Made by a program: the position numbers and the translations under genes. Below are positions 7,909 to 15,897 of a stretch of DNA of 25,496 nucleotides, in pieces. The notes beneath the pieces are model-generated. The model ran no database searches, was not told where the DNA came from, and saw nothing but the letters and a program-made list of their open reading frames with translations. Within the stretch, counting starts at the first letter, position 1; every line of letters starts with the position of its first letter. The DNA is taken from positions 1 to 25,496 of the IMG/VR virus record IMGVR_UViG_3300025869_000089; one strand, written 5' to 3'. This DNA is from a virus.

Positions 7909-9495
7909 CTACATGTTTTTGTGATACCATCTATCACCTTCATTGTCTACAAACGATGCAGCCTGTTCAGTTGGTTCTCCAAATACTCCTGCTGGAAGCA
8001 AGTCGTCTTGAATAATCTTCTGTTGTTCTGCATATAACAAGTCTTTAACTTGTGTATCTGTCAAGTGATAAAAATATTCTGTGGTGATAAACCAACTAAA
8101 CATGACAACATTCATTACCATGTCATCGTGATAACCTCTATCAGCTTCGAAACTAGTACCTTTATTTATGAAGGTCATAAGTTCAGTGATTGTAGGTCTA
8201 TCTACCAACTCCAATCTATGTTCTTCCAACAACTCTTTCATTGTAGAACAACCGATACGTTTAATCTTTCTCGACATTGTGACACCAATGTCTTCTGCTT
8301 TTGCAAAACCTTGAGTAAAGACGTTCTCGTACTCGATATCATAGTGTAATTGATTTGCCACCATAGCACCTTCGTTATTATTCTCAATTATTACAATTGG
8401 TTTATTGTAAGGTGTTACAAACTTATTTATAATATCGGGGAAGAGAAGAGGACTTATCATATTGTCTCGATACACAGCAACCTGTTTGAACGGCTGTGTG
8501 GAAACATCGAATATACTAAAAGTCGACCAATCCATTCCTCTACCCTTCGCAACATCAACTGTACAGATGTATTCGTGACCTTCTACTGGTCTATCATACA
8601 TAACAAAACCATCCTTTTCATACTCTCCGTCAACTGCTTTCATCTCCAATAGTGTATTACTATTAATAAGAGTATTACCAGTTCCTAGGAATGAGTTACC
8701 ATACTCTTGTTCAAACTGTGCTTCAGATGTGTTTGCAATAGTCTGTTCTTTCCATTCATCATCTCGGCCTGGCACATCAAACCAGTTAATAAGAAAGTCT
8801 TTGTACTCTGATTGTCCGTGTACTGCACTCTCATATATTTTATGAAACATATTACCAACACCGTTTGCAGTAGAGGTAATGATGACCTTAGACTCTTTAC
8901 CCGATGTTACCACTGGATATGTTGCAGTATAGAAAGTTGCAGCGTCTTCTACGAATGCAAACTCATCTAGATATAGTAAGTTAATAGACATACCACGAAT
9001 CGAACTTGAAGATGTCGCAGCTGCAACCACTTTACTATCATTTGCAAATTCAATTGACCCTTTGTTAAGAATCTTCACGCCTGGTTGAAGGAAAAATGGA
9101 ACTGATTCTAGCATGGTAACAATACGTGCAATCATCTCTCTTGCAATTGCACCTTTGTTTGCAAGAACCGCTACAGTAACCTCGGGATGAAATACTAGAT
9201 ACCACAATAAGTATGCACATGATGTGATTGACTTACCACTCTGACGTGATGCAAGAACTACATTGAATCGATTGGTGTTGTAGTGATTTATAAGTTTGTC
9301 TTGATAACCACGGAGTTTGAATGGCACCATACCTTCATCTAGTGAGATAATCTGTGTGTAGTTTTCAATGAAATGACAAGGGTCTTCAGAACACTTGACG
9401 TATTCTGCAAGTTCTTCTTTAGTATACTGGATATCAATCCCAGCTCTCTTGATGAGATTATTACCTAAGTACCCCTCATTTGTTGGTTGTACCAT
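7909..9495 (-). CDS. 17: Terminase large subunit gp17 (ATPase and nuclease)
   Basis: Packaging motor and headful nuclease that docks on the portal. The 528 residues show the ATPase domain with Walker A SRQSGKS at 83-89, Walker B LLYLDEFA at 173-180 (Asp177, Glu178) and coupling motif ITSTANG at 206-212. The RNase H-like nuclease domain shows Asp314 in VDVAKGRG, Glu371 in IVIIENNNEG and the Asp pair 457-458 in RGYHDDMVMN. All key residues are present and no intron or intein interrupts the gene. It is slightly shorter than T4 gp17 (610). The ATG overlaps the gp16 stop (TAATG), indicating coupling with the small subunit. Confidence 0.97.
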   Translation of the reverse strand: MVQPTNEGYLGNNLIKRAGIDIQYTKEELAEYVKCSEDPCHFIENYTQIISLDEGMVPFKLRGYQDKLINHYNTNRFNVVLASRQSGKSITSCAYLLWYLVFHPEVTVAVLANKGAIAREMIARIVTMLESVPFFLQPGVKILNKGSIEFANDSKVVAAATSSSSIRGMSINLLYLDEFAFVEDAATFYTATYPVVTSGKESKVIITSTANGVGNMFHKIYESAVHGQSEYKDFLINWFDVPGRDDEWKEQTIANTSEAQFEQEYGNSFLGTGNTLINSNTLLEMKAVDGEYEKDGFVMYDRPVEGHEYICTVDVAKGRGMDWSTFSIFDVSTQPFKQVAVYRDNMISPLLFPDIINKFVTPYNKPIVIIENNNEGAMVANQLHYDIEYENVFTQGFAKAEDIGVTMSRKIKRIGCSTMKELLEEHRLELVDRPTITELMTFINKGTSFEADRGYHDDMVMNVVMFSWFITTEYFYHLTDTQVKDLLYAEQQKIIQDDLLPAGVFGEPTEQAASFVDNEGDRWYHKNM

Positions 9496-9914
9496 TATTC
9501 TTTATTCTTTTTTAGAAACTTTTGTAGTTCTGAAGTTGAACCTACGTATAGGTGATTGTGTTGTGTACCAATTTTCTGACCTTCTTCGTCCTTTTCTAAT
9601 TCTTTAATTTTCTTCTGTAGGTCTAAGAGTTTTTCTGCAGTATCACCGACTGTTTTCAGAAGCTGCCCAGCAACTTCGTATGCACGTGGATGTTCCGTTT
9701 CTTTTGCAACATCCAATATACCATCGATTGCATCTTGTCCACGCTCTACTAAACCATACAAGTTTTCACGAGCATATTTGTAATCGTTTACTATGGATTC
9801 TCCCCTGTCTTTAGTAGTGGGAAGTTGTTTAGGAAGTATCTCTACCTCTTGTTTGATTTCAGTGTTGATATCTAGGATATCATCTAACTGTTTATCTATC
9901 GTATCTTTTGCCAT
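9495..9914 (-). CDS. 16: Terminase small subunit gp16
   Basis: Regulatory subunit that recognises DNA and controls gp17 activity. The 139 residues (T4 gp16 has 164) are mostly helical, with the conserved DYKYARENLYGLVERGQDAI and VAKETEHPRAYEVAGQLLKT and a coiled coil around LLDLQKKIKELEKDEE, as in marine T4-like gp16 proteins. A long central coiled coil is typical of the oligomerising core. The stop overlaps the gp17 start. The ribosome binding site is weak (GAG before TTAATAATG), and the gene follows gp15 by two bases, so expression probably depends on coupling. Confidence 0.92.
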   Translation of the reverse strand: MAKDTIDKQLDDILDINTEIKQEVEILPKQLPTTKDRGESIVNDYKYARENLYGLVERGQDAIDGILDVAKETEHPRAYEVAGQLLKTVGDTAEKLLDLQKKIKELEKDEEGQKIGTQHNHLYVGSTSELQKFLKKNKE

Positions 9915-9916
9915 TA

Positions 9917-10990
9917 TTAACTCGCATCTGTAGTCCTATCGCCTGCAAAACTTCTAGTAGAACCATCATCATAAAACGTTACTGTCTCTGCAACAACAAA
10001 GGTGTCATTGGGATTAACCGACCCAACAAACTTAAGATTGGTTTTTGCATCTAGTGTCACTGCACTTGATACTACAATACTCAATCTATCCTCAGCAATA
10101 GAGGATATAGTTGGATTCGTTCCTAAATTAGTACCGAACACTTCATCGTTTACACTTATCTTTGTATTTATTGCTGTTGGGAATGTTATTGTGGTGGACG
10201 AAGATACTGCATTTGAAACAGCTGCAAAAGCAGGTTCATATGATTTGACCTCTTTAACCAATCCACTATCTTCTATTTCACTGGTAGTGAATAGACCACT
10301 TGCAGTCTTAACTTGTCCTTGCACTCCGTCTGATATGTATGTTCTTTCGATAACATTCTTAATAATTTCACCAGTATATACTGGGCCGAAGAAGTACAGT
10401 TTCATCTGAAACTCCAATGTGTATTCTATAACACGTCTTTCTTCGAACGTACCTTCGTATTGGTCTTCCATTGATACGGTACTTAGAATAATTGGAACAT
10501 CTCTATGGTCTGTCATAGAATCAATCATCTTCATAGTAACCGTATATTCGGGTTGGAAATATGGTAGTATTTGTTCTACTATTTGTAGTGCATCATTCAT
10601 GTTCTTTGCAAGAATTGATAGATTAAATGTTAAATTATATGGTGCTGGTTGATACTGAAATCCTCTCTTTCCTGTATCTGAACTTTCCAAATCGGATTTA
10701 GAATGACGTATTAGTTTGTTTTGTTGTCTAGATGCATCATATTCAAACCCTGTAAGTTCGAATGCAAGTCTAGGCATACTAATTGCAGTTCTCATACCAT
10801 CACCAAGGTCAGCATCTTCTGCTAGTCTTTGTAAGAACTTTTGTTTTGGCCCGTATGATATTGGTACCTTTTGTTCTGTTAGAACTGTACCATCTGATTT
10901 GGTTTTCTTAATTGTAATGTTATTGAACAGTGTTCCAAAAATGGATACTGCTCGTTTGAAAGTTTCATTATAAAAATAGGTACCGAACAT
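9917..10990 (-). CDS. 15: Tail terminator/sheath stabiliser gp15 with an extra C-terminal module
   Basis: Caps the finished tail and joins it to the neck. The N-terminal 230 residues are clearly gp15: FGTYFYNETFKRAVSIFGTL, PISYGPKQKFLQRL, RTAISMPRLAFELTGFEYD and the DALQIVEQILPYFQPEYTVT segment. At 357 residues it is longer than T4 gp15 (272). The surplus lies near the C-terminus, where residues about 263-323 form a small beta module (STTITFPTAI...SVNDEVFG...ISSIAEDRLSIVV) before the expected ending PNDTFVVAETVTFYDDG. The gene meets gp14 with a one-base overlap at 10990; GAGGTCACATAATG provides a ribosome binding site. Confidence 0.92.
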   Translation of the reverse strand: MFGTYFYNETFKRAVSIFGTLFNNITIKKTKSDGTVLTEQKVPISYGPKQKFLQRLAEDADLGDGMRTAISMPRLAFELTGFEYDASRQQNKLIRHSKSDLESSDTGKRGFQYQPAPYNLTFNLSILAKNMNDALQIVEQILPYFQPEYTVTMKMIDSMTDHRDVPIILSTVSMEDQYEGTFEERRVIEYTLEFQMKLYFFGPVYTGEIIKNVIERTYISDGVQGQVKTASGLFTTSEIEDSGLVKEVKSYEPAFAAVSNAVSSSTTITFPTAINTKISVNDEVFGTNLGTNPTISSIAEDRLSIVVSSAVTLDAKTNLKFVGSVNPNDTFVVAETVTFYDDGSTRSFAGDRTTDAS

Positions 10991-11853
10991 TATGTGACCT
11001 CACCGAATGGGTTTGTCTCTGAGAAGTCTAAGTATCCATCTGCCTTGTCTTCAAAGTCTTTATTCTGTGCATCACCGTCATTAGCAAACGTTAGCACATC
11101 TGTAATCGATTCTATGACCACTGTCTTACCACTTGATGCACCAACTAGGGTGTCACCAACTGCAAGCGTTCTAGTAACATCTTTGATAGTAAGTTTACGG
11201 ATATTCCCAGTAGGGCCAGGTGTCCAACCGATGACTTCACCTGTTGCAGCTCCACTATAATTAAGAACTTCTTGAATCACAAAGTCTCCACTTGTATTTG
11301 AAACTTGCATTTCTATTGTATAGGCTTGTTCATTCTCCACTAAGTCTACCACTGTTCCAGTATCGAAATCCTCTCCACTGTATTCGAACAATTCACACTG
11401 TAGTTTAAATACGAATAGTTTTCCAACTTGATAGAATGGGTTCTCGTGTTCTACGAATTTGATTTCAAACATTGAACCACTCATAGGGAAGTAAATTAAA
11501 TCTCCCTCGTTGGGTCTCAATGATGTTGTAAGGTTTGAATCTAGAGAAATGAATCGTTCCCATGTTCTTAGGGATATAACGAATGTTGCTTGGTCTCTTA
11601 CTTGTACACCGAACTTGGACATGAGGTCTCCATCACCCTCAAATCCATCTGTATTTTCTAGATACATCTCTACTGAGTACGCATCTCCAAATTTAGACTG
11701 CACATCTTCACCAAGAATCGTGTCTTCTTCTACAATCTCTCTTGGAAGATAATACGTCTCGTGTCCAAACATCCTAAGTGACTCAACAACGATGTCTTCA
11801 TATAACATCTGTTCAGTATTAACTGCATGGTTAAAAAATACATTTGTCGGCAT
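10990..11853 (-). CDS. 14: Neck protein gp14
   Basis: Head-completion/neck protein connecting the portal-gp13 ring to the tail. The 287 residues (T4 gp14: 256) show the conserved MPTNVFFNHAVNTEQMLYED start, ESLRMFGHETYYLPREIV, MYLENTDGFEGDGDLMSKFG and HENPFYQVGKLFVFKLQCEL. The C-terminal third holds a beta-rich segment (ATGEVIGWTPG...LKIT-like strands...AVGDTLVGASSGKTVV), common in marine T4-like gp14. A GGGAT ribosome binding site precedes ATG. It lies four bases after gp13. Confidence 0.94.
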   Translation of the reverse strand: MPTNVFFNHAVNTEQMLYEDIVVESLRMFGHETYYLPREIVEEDTILGEDVQSKFGDAYSVEMYLENTDGFEGDGDLMSKFGVQVRDQATFVISLRTWERFISLDSNLTTSLRPNEGDLIYFPMSGSMFEIKFVEHENPFYQVGKLFVFKLQCELFEYSGEDFDTGTVVDLVENEQAYTIEMQVSNTSGDFVIQEVLNYSGAATGEVIGWTPGPTGNIRKLTIKDVTRTLAVGDTLVGASSGKTVVIESITDVLTFANDGDAQNKDFEDKADGYLDFSETNPFGEVT

Positions 11854-11857
11854 GTTT

Positions 11858-12673
11858 TTATCCCATTAAGTCCATGACTGGCATTTCAAAATTCAGTCTA
11901 GACTCTTCTTCTAATCTTGTAATTTCCTCTTGTGCTTCGGACTTCATCTGTGTAGCGTCTAATGTAACTCCGCCAGGCAATGCAATTCCCGAAAACTTCG
12001 ATAGGTTTTCACCCCACTGATACTTAACTAATGCAGTACAGTATTTCTTTAACCACATATCATTATAGATATCTGTCATGTCGGTTGGGTCTATCTTTCT
12101 ATAACACTCAATAATTAAGAACTCACCAGCTGTAAGACTATCTGCATCTAAATCTAGATACAATCTATTAGAATGCATATTGTATCTAATTGGAGTTCTT
12201 CCAACTAGGATGTTATCCATCATTGAAATGTTCTGTTGAACCATCTCGTAATACAAGACATTGGTTGATGTCAAGTCATACATATCGTTTAGTCTTAATT
12301 GATATCTTAAGTCAAACATGTTTAGATTATGTTTGTCATTGAATGGTAAAATGTTTAAAACGGATAATACGTGTTCGGGTAGGGTAAGATAGTTCTGTTG
12401 CTCTTTGTAAGTTTGGTTATCCACAGCATGACTACCAGCCGTAGCTGCAGAATGAGATTCGTTTGTCTTGAATGAATCTATCTGATTTTGGGTTAGTTCG
12501 TGCTTAAGATAACACTTGATACTACCATCATAGCAGTATTCTCTAAAGTATTGAAGTCCTTCATCAATTCTATCATCAAACTGGTCATCATCCACGTTGA
12601 TTTCCAACACAGGTGCGCCTAGTTTTCTCTTCACATACTCTTTGAGGGTTGCTTTTGAATTGGGTTGTGCCAT
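11858..12673 (-). CDS. 13: Neck protein gp13
   Basis: Head-completion protein that binds the portal after packaging. The 271 residues compare with 309 in T4. Conserved segments are TLKEYVKRKLGAPVLEINVD, QFDDRIDEGLQYFREYCYDG, EHVLSVLNILPF, DPTDMTDIYNDMWLKKYCTA, LVKYQWGENLSKFSGIALPG and EITRLEEESRLNFEMPVMDLMG. The ATG at 12673 has CAGGAAA upstream and a CATAAATA late box 22 bases before it. This is the first gene of the conserved 13-23 morphogenesis run in the window. Confidence 0.95.
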   Translation of the reverse strand: MAQPNSKATLKEYVKRKLGAPVLEINVDDDQFDDRIDEGLQYFREYCYDGSIKCYLKHELTQNQIDSFKTNESHSAATAGSHAVDNQTYKEQQNYLTLPEHVLSVLNILPFNDKHNLNMFDLRYQLRLNDMYDLTSTNVLYYEMVQQNISMMDNILVGRTPIRYNMHSNRLYLDLDADSLTAGEFLIIECYRKIDPTDMTDIYNDMWLKKYCTALVKYQWGENLSKFSGIALPGGVTLDATQMKSEAQEEITRLEEESRLNFEMPVMDLMG

Positions 12674-12695
12674 AATAGTATTTCCTGTTTAATAC

Positions 12696-12703
12696 TATTT
12701 ATG
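12696..12703 (-). promoter_or_regulatory. Late promoter-like box CATAAATA before gp13
   Basis: One mismatch from TATAAATA, in the short gap between the 86-residue membrane gene (stop at 12710) and gp13 (ATG 12673). The predicted start leaves a leader of about 17 bases beginning AAACAGGAAA, just enough for a ribosome binding site. Confidence 0.6.
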
Positions 12704-12709
12704 CGTTTT

Positions 12710-12970
12710 TTATTCTTGGAAATAAGTCTTAGATGTAAGTTTATCTATTTTGTCTGAAATACGGTTCATTTGGTCAAGTAACTTGGTCATATCACGTTCT
12801 ATTTCTTCTCTTGTGACGTAGTCCTTTGCTATCTCTTCTCTAGTCTTGTTGACTAGTATTGAGAGCCTAGATAGTTCTGATAATGAACTTCTTAATAGAA
12901 AACCAATGGGTACGATTACGAATACCGTAACGAGGTTCCATAATAGATAAGGTGTAATAGTAATTTCCAT
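12710..12970 (-). CDS. Small membrane-anchored coiled-coil protein
   Basis: An 86-residue protein with one hydrophobic segment at about 7-26 (PYLLWNLVTVFVIVPIGFLL). It is followed by a charged helical domain with heptad-like spacing (EIAKDYVTREEIERDMTKLL and LDQMNRISDKIDKL). Similar short anchor-plus-coiled-coil proteins of unknown function are common in marine T4-like phages. It could be an inner-membrane spanin-like or assembly-site protein; nothing here decides it. No signal-peptidase or lipobox site is visible. The gene stands between the oxygenase trio and gp13. It has its own late box five bases before the ATG and no ribosome binding site, so it is probably expressed late from a leaderless transcript. 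Confidence 0.75.
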   Translation of the reverse strand: MEITITPYLLWNLVTVFVIVPIGFLLRSSLSELSRLSILVNKTREEIAKDYVTREEIERDMTKLLDQMNRISDKIDKLTSKTYFQE

Positions 12971-12975
12971 ACTAC

Positions 12976-12983
12976 TATTTAGA
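12976..12983 (-). promoter_or_regulatory. Late promoter-like box TCTAAATA, leaderless type
   Basis: The minus strand reads TCTAAATA-GTAGT-ATG: one mismatch from the T4 late box and exactly five bases to the ATG of the 86-residue membrane gene. The upstream stop codon is five bases before the box, so this is the entire intergenic region. No ribosome binding site fits. Confidence 0.65.
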
Positions 12984-12987
12984 ATTT

Positions 12988-13707
12988 CTAGTTGATTATG
13001 GGGTCGCCATTTGAATCTAATTCAAAAGTAAATTCATCTTCAGGCGGTGGGTTTCTCCACGGTTTTCTTGCATCTGAGGGATTACCAATGTATTGTACTC
13101 TACAATTGAAAGAGATTGAGTATCTATCTTTGTCTGTGGGATTGGGTTCTACCATATGCATTGCACCACTAGGAAACAATATGAGTCTTCCAGTTTTAGG
13201 TTGGTACTGAATACTCTCTTGGTGTCGTTGCAAAGATGGGTGGTCTGCAACTACTTTAGCATCGGTATTAATCATATTGAGGTCTCCCTCGTCACCGTCA
13301 CCATGTATATAACATACTCCACTATACCAACAACCATTATGTAAGTGTGGTGTGTTCCACGCACCTTTATCATTTATGTTTGCCCATGTGTTGTCTATTT
13401 TAATTTGGGCTGCATTTGGATTTACTCCAAAGAATGTCTGCACCTCTTCTCTCAATGCAGCTTCAATACATCTTATAATCTTTGCAAAACTTGGATGTTG
13501 TTCTATACCATCTTCCGACTGCCAACCAGTATATCTATTTGAAATCTGCCTTCCCTTCGGGTCTCTTTGTCTCCATGCATCCATTTCATTTCTAAGAGAA
13601 TCGATGTATTCAATTGTAACAGCATCGTTACCATACTTTTCTTTGTCAAGTAAATCTCTTTCAAATATAGCAGTAGGGAATGCTAATCTAACTGTCATCT
13701 TGACCAT
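12988..13707 (-). CDS. 2-oxoglutarate/Fe(II)-dependent oxygenase (TIGR02466-like)
   Basis: A 239-residue member of the Fe(II)/2-oxoglutarate dioxygenase superfamily, like the putative oxygenases of cyanophages. The double-stranded beta-helix core is visible from WNTPHLHNGCWYSGVCYIHG (metal His in the HLH motif) through GDLNMINTD to GRLILFPSGAMHMVEPN (second metal His), ending in RYSISFNCRV with the Arg that usually binds 2-oxoglutarate. The usual role is hydroxylation; the substrate is unknown. The N-terminus overlaps the preceding gene by 20 bases. ATG at 13707 was chosen, but a second ATG at 13698 (MTVRLAFPT) is also plausible. It belongs to a coupled trio with another 2OG enzyme. Confidence 0.82.
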   Translation of the reverse strand: MVKMTVRLAFPTAIFERDLLDKEKYGNDAVTIEYIDSLRNEMDAWRQRDPKGRQISNRYTGWQSEDGIEQHPSFAKIIRCIEAALREEVQTFFGVNPNAAQIKIDNTWANINDKGAWNTPHLHNGCWYSGVCYIHGDGDEGDLNMINTDAKVVADHPSLQRHQESIQYQPKTGRLILFPSGAMHMVEPNPTDKDRYSISFNCRVQYIGNPSDARKPWRNPPPEDEFTFELDSNGDPIIN

Positions 13708-14614
13708 CCCAATTCAAATCAGTTTGTTTCAATTGTTCTTTTTTATAATCCCTTTCCATCTCTACCTCGTCATTTACATCGGGGTTGTGCATAGGACATT
13801 CGGGTGGTGGATTATCTTCTTTGAACATCCTTCCCTTTTCATTCCAATATTTAATTCTTCTGTATGCACCAGCCATTCCTTCTATGTGTCTCTTCTCTTC
13901 TCTGAGTTCGGGTGACCTATTCCATTCGTCCATGGTCTTGAGTTTCTCACCGTCCTCTCCTACTCTATGTGTAGTTCTTACAGAACGATTCTCTTGCCAT
14001 GATTTATTATCATAAGTTATATAGGATGCATTCCACACTTCTCTTCTGTAAGGAACGACCTGTACTAGTGGTGTACCCTCTTTGATTACAAAGTCCTTAT
14101 TCGTTTTAGGATAGAATATAATCTGAGAATTATCCATATTCACATTGAATGTATCTGTATCGATGATTCCCTGCCATGTTGCAAAATGAGTATTCTGAAA
14201 TAGAAAGGGGTCTAGATATAGACATGAATAGCCTGGTGGTGTAATAATATTCCAAGGAGCTCTCATTTTAAATGCATCTTTAGTGGGTGCATCCTCTTTG
14301 GGTAGGTAGGTAAAGTTATGACCACCTTGTGCAGCTGGATGAGTTGGAGAATGAAGGGGATTGTTTGGGTCTGTCATTGACCTACCGTCTTCATTTACCT
14401 TTACTTGCATATCTGTTTTTGCACATATGTACCAACCACTCTTTAACCAGTCGTCCATTGCTGGACATGACCTAATAGTTTGAGTCTTATTCCCACGAAC
14501 CATCTCTTGAACTTTCATGGTCTTCCACCAATCGGGAACAACCTTTTTAGCTAAAACAGGTCTCCATAACTCTGTGGTTCTCTTATCGTAAGTTGTGAAT
14601 TCAATCGTAGGCAT
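13688..14614 (-). CDS. Conserved phage protein of unknown function between two 2OG oxygenases
   Basis: About 308 residues from ATG at 14614, which has GGGG just upstream; a GTG two codons earlier (14620) is the alternative. It has many Trp, Tyr and Pro residues. The N-terminus (RPVLAKKVVPDWWKTMKVQE) and the middle (RAPWNIITPPGYSCLYLDPF, EGTPLVQVVPYRREVW) look like a beta-sandwich protein with a helical, charged C-terminus (MAGAYRRIKYWNEKGRMF then PPPECPMHNPDV). I associate this type loosely with DUF6065-like proteins of marine phages that travel with 2OG oxygenases, without certainty. It overlaps both neighbours by 14-20 bases, so the three are probably translated together. No catalytic motif is recognised. 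Confidence 0.65.
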   Translation of the reverse strand: MPTIEFTTYDKRTTELWRPVLAKKVVPDWWKTMKVQEMVRGNKTQTIRSCPAMDDWLKSGWYICAKTDMQVKVNEDGRSMTDPNNPLHSPTHPAAQGGHNFTYLPKEDAPTKDAFKMRAPWNIITPPGYSCLYLDPFLFQNTHFATWQGIIDTDTFNVNMDNSQIIFYPKTNKDFVIKEGTPLVQVVPYRREVWNASYITYDNKSWQENRSVRTTHRVGEDGEKLKTMDEWNRSPELREEKRHIEGMAGAYRRIKYWNEKGRMFKEDNPPPECPMHNPDVNDEVEMERDYKKEQLKQTDLNWDGQDDS

Positions 14615-15305
14615 CTTCACCCCATAAAGTTCTTATACTAATTTCGTCTCCTCTTATTACCAAAGAACGTCTATCCATATATCGTGCCTTTGGAGATGGT
14701 GCATCTGCACCATGTGGTATTCTTCCGTCAAATATCAACAATCTATTTGGTTTAAAATATATTTCTTGTGTTTGATGATTTTTAATGTGGTCTGCTCTTC
14801 CATGGATTCCTTGTTGTGGTTCATCATACAATCGTAAAGACCCACCCCATGAATCATTCCAAAATCTATTTGGATAATATAAGAATGATAGATTCCAATC
14901 ATCTTCCATATCACAATCTGAATGTGTGGTTCCTTCCAATCCTTGAGTTTGTGAGTTCAATCCAAAGTATTGAAACCTTTCCCACATAAAACCAAAATCA
15001 GTTTGTAGCTTTCTATTGAACCATCCCATTAAGTATGTGTCTTTAGGTTCCATACCGTGTTCTATTTCTTGATTCTCTCCTCTGAAAAACCCAGCACCCC
15101 AAAAACTATGGTGCGGTAATCCTGTAGGTGAGTTTGAATTCACTTGGTTGGTCTTTGCCCAGTAAGACTTTCGAACTATCTGTTCGTCTATTGCATGATG
15201 TAATGTTGGAGATAGATAGTCATCAAGGATATACATATTTTTCAAAGGCATATCTTTGATATGAAAGGGTTCCTTGATGAACTCTAACTCAACATTTTCG
15301 AACAT
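14601..15305 (-). CDS. 2OG-Fe(II) oxygenase, prolyl-4-hydroxylase type
   Basis: A 234-residue 2OG-Fe(II) dioxygenase. The HxD metal motif is in GTTHSDCDMEDDWNLSFLYY, the distal His is in LLIFDGRIPHGADAPSP, and the 2-oxoglutarate-binding Arg is probably in YMDRRSLVIRG. WGGSLRLYDEPQ is the G-x-L strand usual in the prolyl-hydroxylase and phage P4H families. The N-terminus (LKNMYILDDYLSPTLHHAID) matches the 'hydroxylase lid' start common in these proteins. The substrate could be a virion or host protein residue, or a small molecule. It starts three bases after the upstream gene and overlaps the next gene downstream. Confidence 0.85.
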   Translation of the reverse strand: MFENVELEFIKEPFHIKDMPLKNMYILDDYLSPTLHHAIDEQIVRKSYWAKTNQVNSNSPTGLPHHSFWGAGFFRGENQEIEHGMEPKDTYLMGWFNRKLQTDFGFMWERFQYFGLNSQTQGLEGTTHSDCDMEDDWNLSFLYYPNRFWNDSWGGSLRLYDEPQQGIHGRADHIKNHQTQEIYFKPNRLLIFDGRIPHGADAPSPKARYMDRRSLVIRGDEISIRTLWGEDAYD

Positions 15306-15308
15306 TAC

Positions 15309-15866
15309 TTAAGCTCTGGTATCTTCGGGTACGTATGGACTTGGTAGTTCACTCTGATAAGCGTCATAGTCCTTTAAGAAATCTTCTCTAGTTTGTTGGA
15401 CTTCGTCTACAAGTTGTGCAAGAACACAATTGATTGCGTCTGCATATTCAAGAGCTCTTCTTGCATTGTTTCTATGGGGATGGGATGAACCTTCTCTACC
15501 AGCATACATTGCTTCATTCAAGTCTTTGAATCTGTATTGTCTACACTCTTCGTCAACATATTTATCTGTAGTTCTATAGAGACTGTCAACGATTTGACTA
15601 TTGAGACTATGACCCATAGGTGGTTCACTATTCTCAATGTATTGTTCAATAATTTCACACTCTTCTCTTGAAAGTGCAACTTTTTGTTGTTGGTCAAAGT
15701 TTAGACCGTCTTCCCACTTCTCAATCTTTACTTCGATATCATCATAGATGACAACATCATATTCAAAATCAAAAGCAGGTTTGTCGACATTCTCATAGTT
15801 GTATTCCAGTCCGTTTGGTTTACGGACAAAAATTGTACCATCACTGTCGTATATAAATGCATTCAT
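15309..15866 (-). CDS. Unrecognised acidic protein, possible fibre-assembly factor
   Basis: A 185-residue acidic protein that I do not recognise with confidence. The N-terminal 60 residues are beta-rich (MNAFIYDSDGTIFVRKPNGL, DVVIYDDIEVKIEKW). The rest is helical, with SREECEIIEQYIENSEPPMG and a C-terminal helix bundle (NNARRALEYADAINCVLAQL, VDEVQQTREDFLKDYDAYQS). This two-part layout and the position just after fibre-like genes are reminiscent of tail-fibre assembly chaperones, but no motif proves it. CGAGGAAC lies about 12 bases before the ATG. It is the first gene after the glycosyltransferase and may start a separate transcript with the oxygenases. Confidence 0.6.
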   Translation of the reverse strand: MNAFIYDSDGTIFVRKPNGLEYNYENVDKPAFDFEYDVVIYDDIEVKIEKWEDGLNFDQQQKVALSREECEIIEQYIENSEPPMGHSLNSQIVDSLYRTTDKYVDEECRQYRFKDLNEAMYAGREGSSHPHRNNARRALEYADAINCVLAQLVDEVQQTREDFLKDYDAYQSELPSPYVPEDTRA

Positions 15867-15886
15867 AATTATAGTTCCTCGTTACT

Positions 15887-15895
15887 ATTATAACA
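15887..15895 (-). promoter_or_regulatory. Possible extended -10 promoter (TGTTATAAT)
   Basis: The minus strand reads TGTTATAAT, a perfect bacterial extended -10 (TGnTATAAT), directly after the stop of the glycosyltransferase gene (15898-15900) and about 20 bases before the ATG of the 185-residue gene. I see no obvious -35, which extended -10 promoters can lack. It would let the host sigma-70 polymerase express the oxygenase block. It could also be a degenerate late box (TATAATAG). Confidence 0.4.
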
Positions 15896-15897
15896 TA

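Noticed and set aside
8424-8431. TATAAATA on the minus strand inside gp17
   Set aside because: Exact late box, but deep inside a conserved coding region with no gene start shortly downstream; an internal promoter cannot be excluded.
7909-9495. Intron or intein in terminase, portal or capsid genes
   Set aside because: gp17, gp20 and the visible gp23 are continuous with all motifs in frame.
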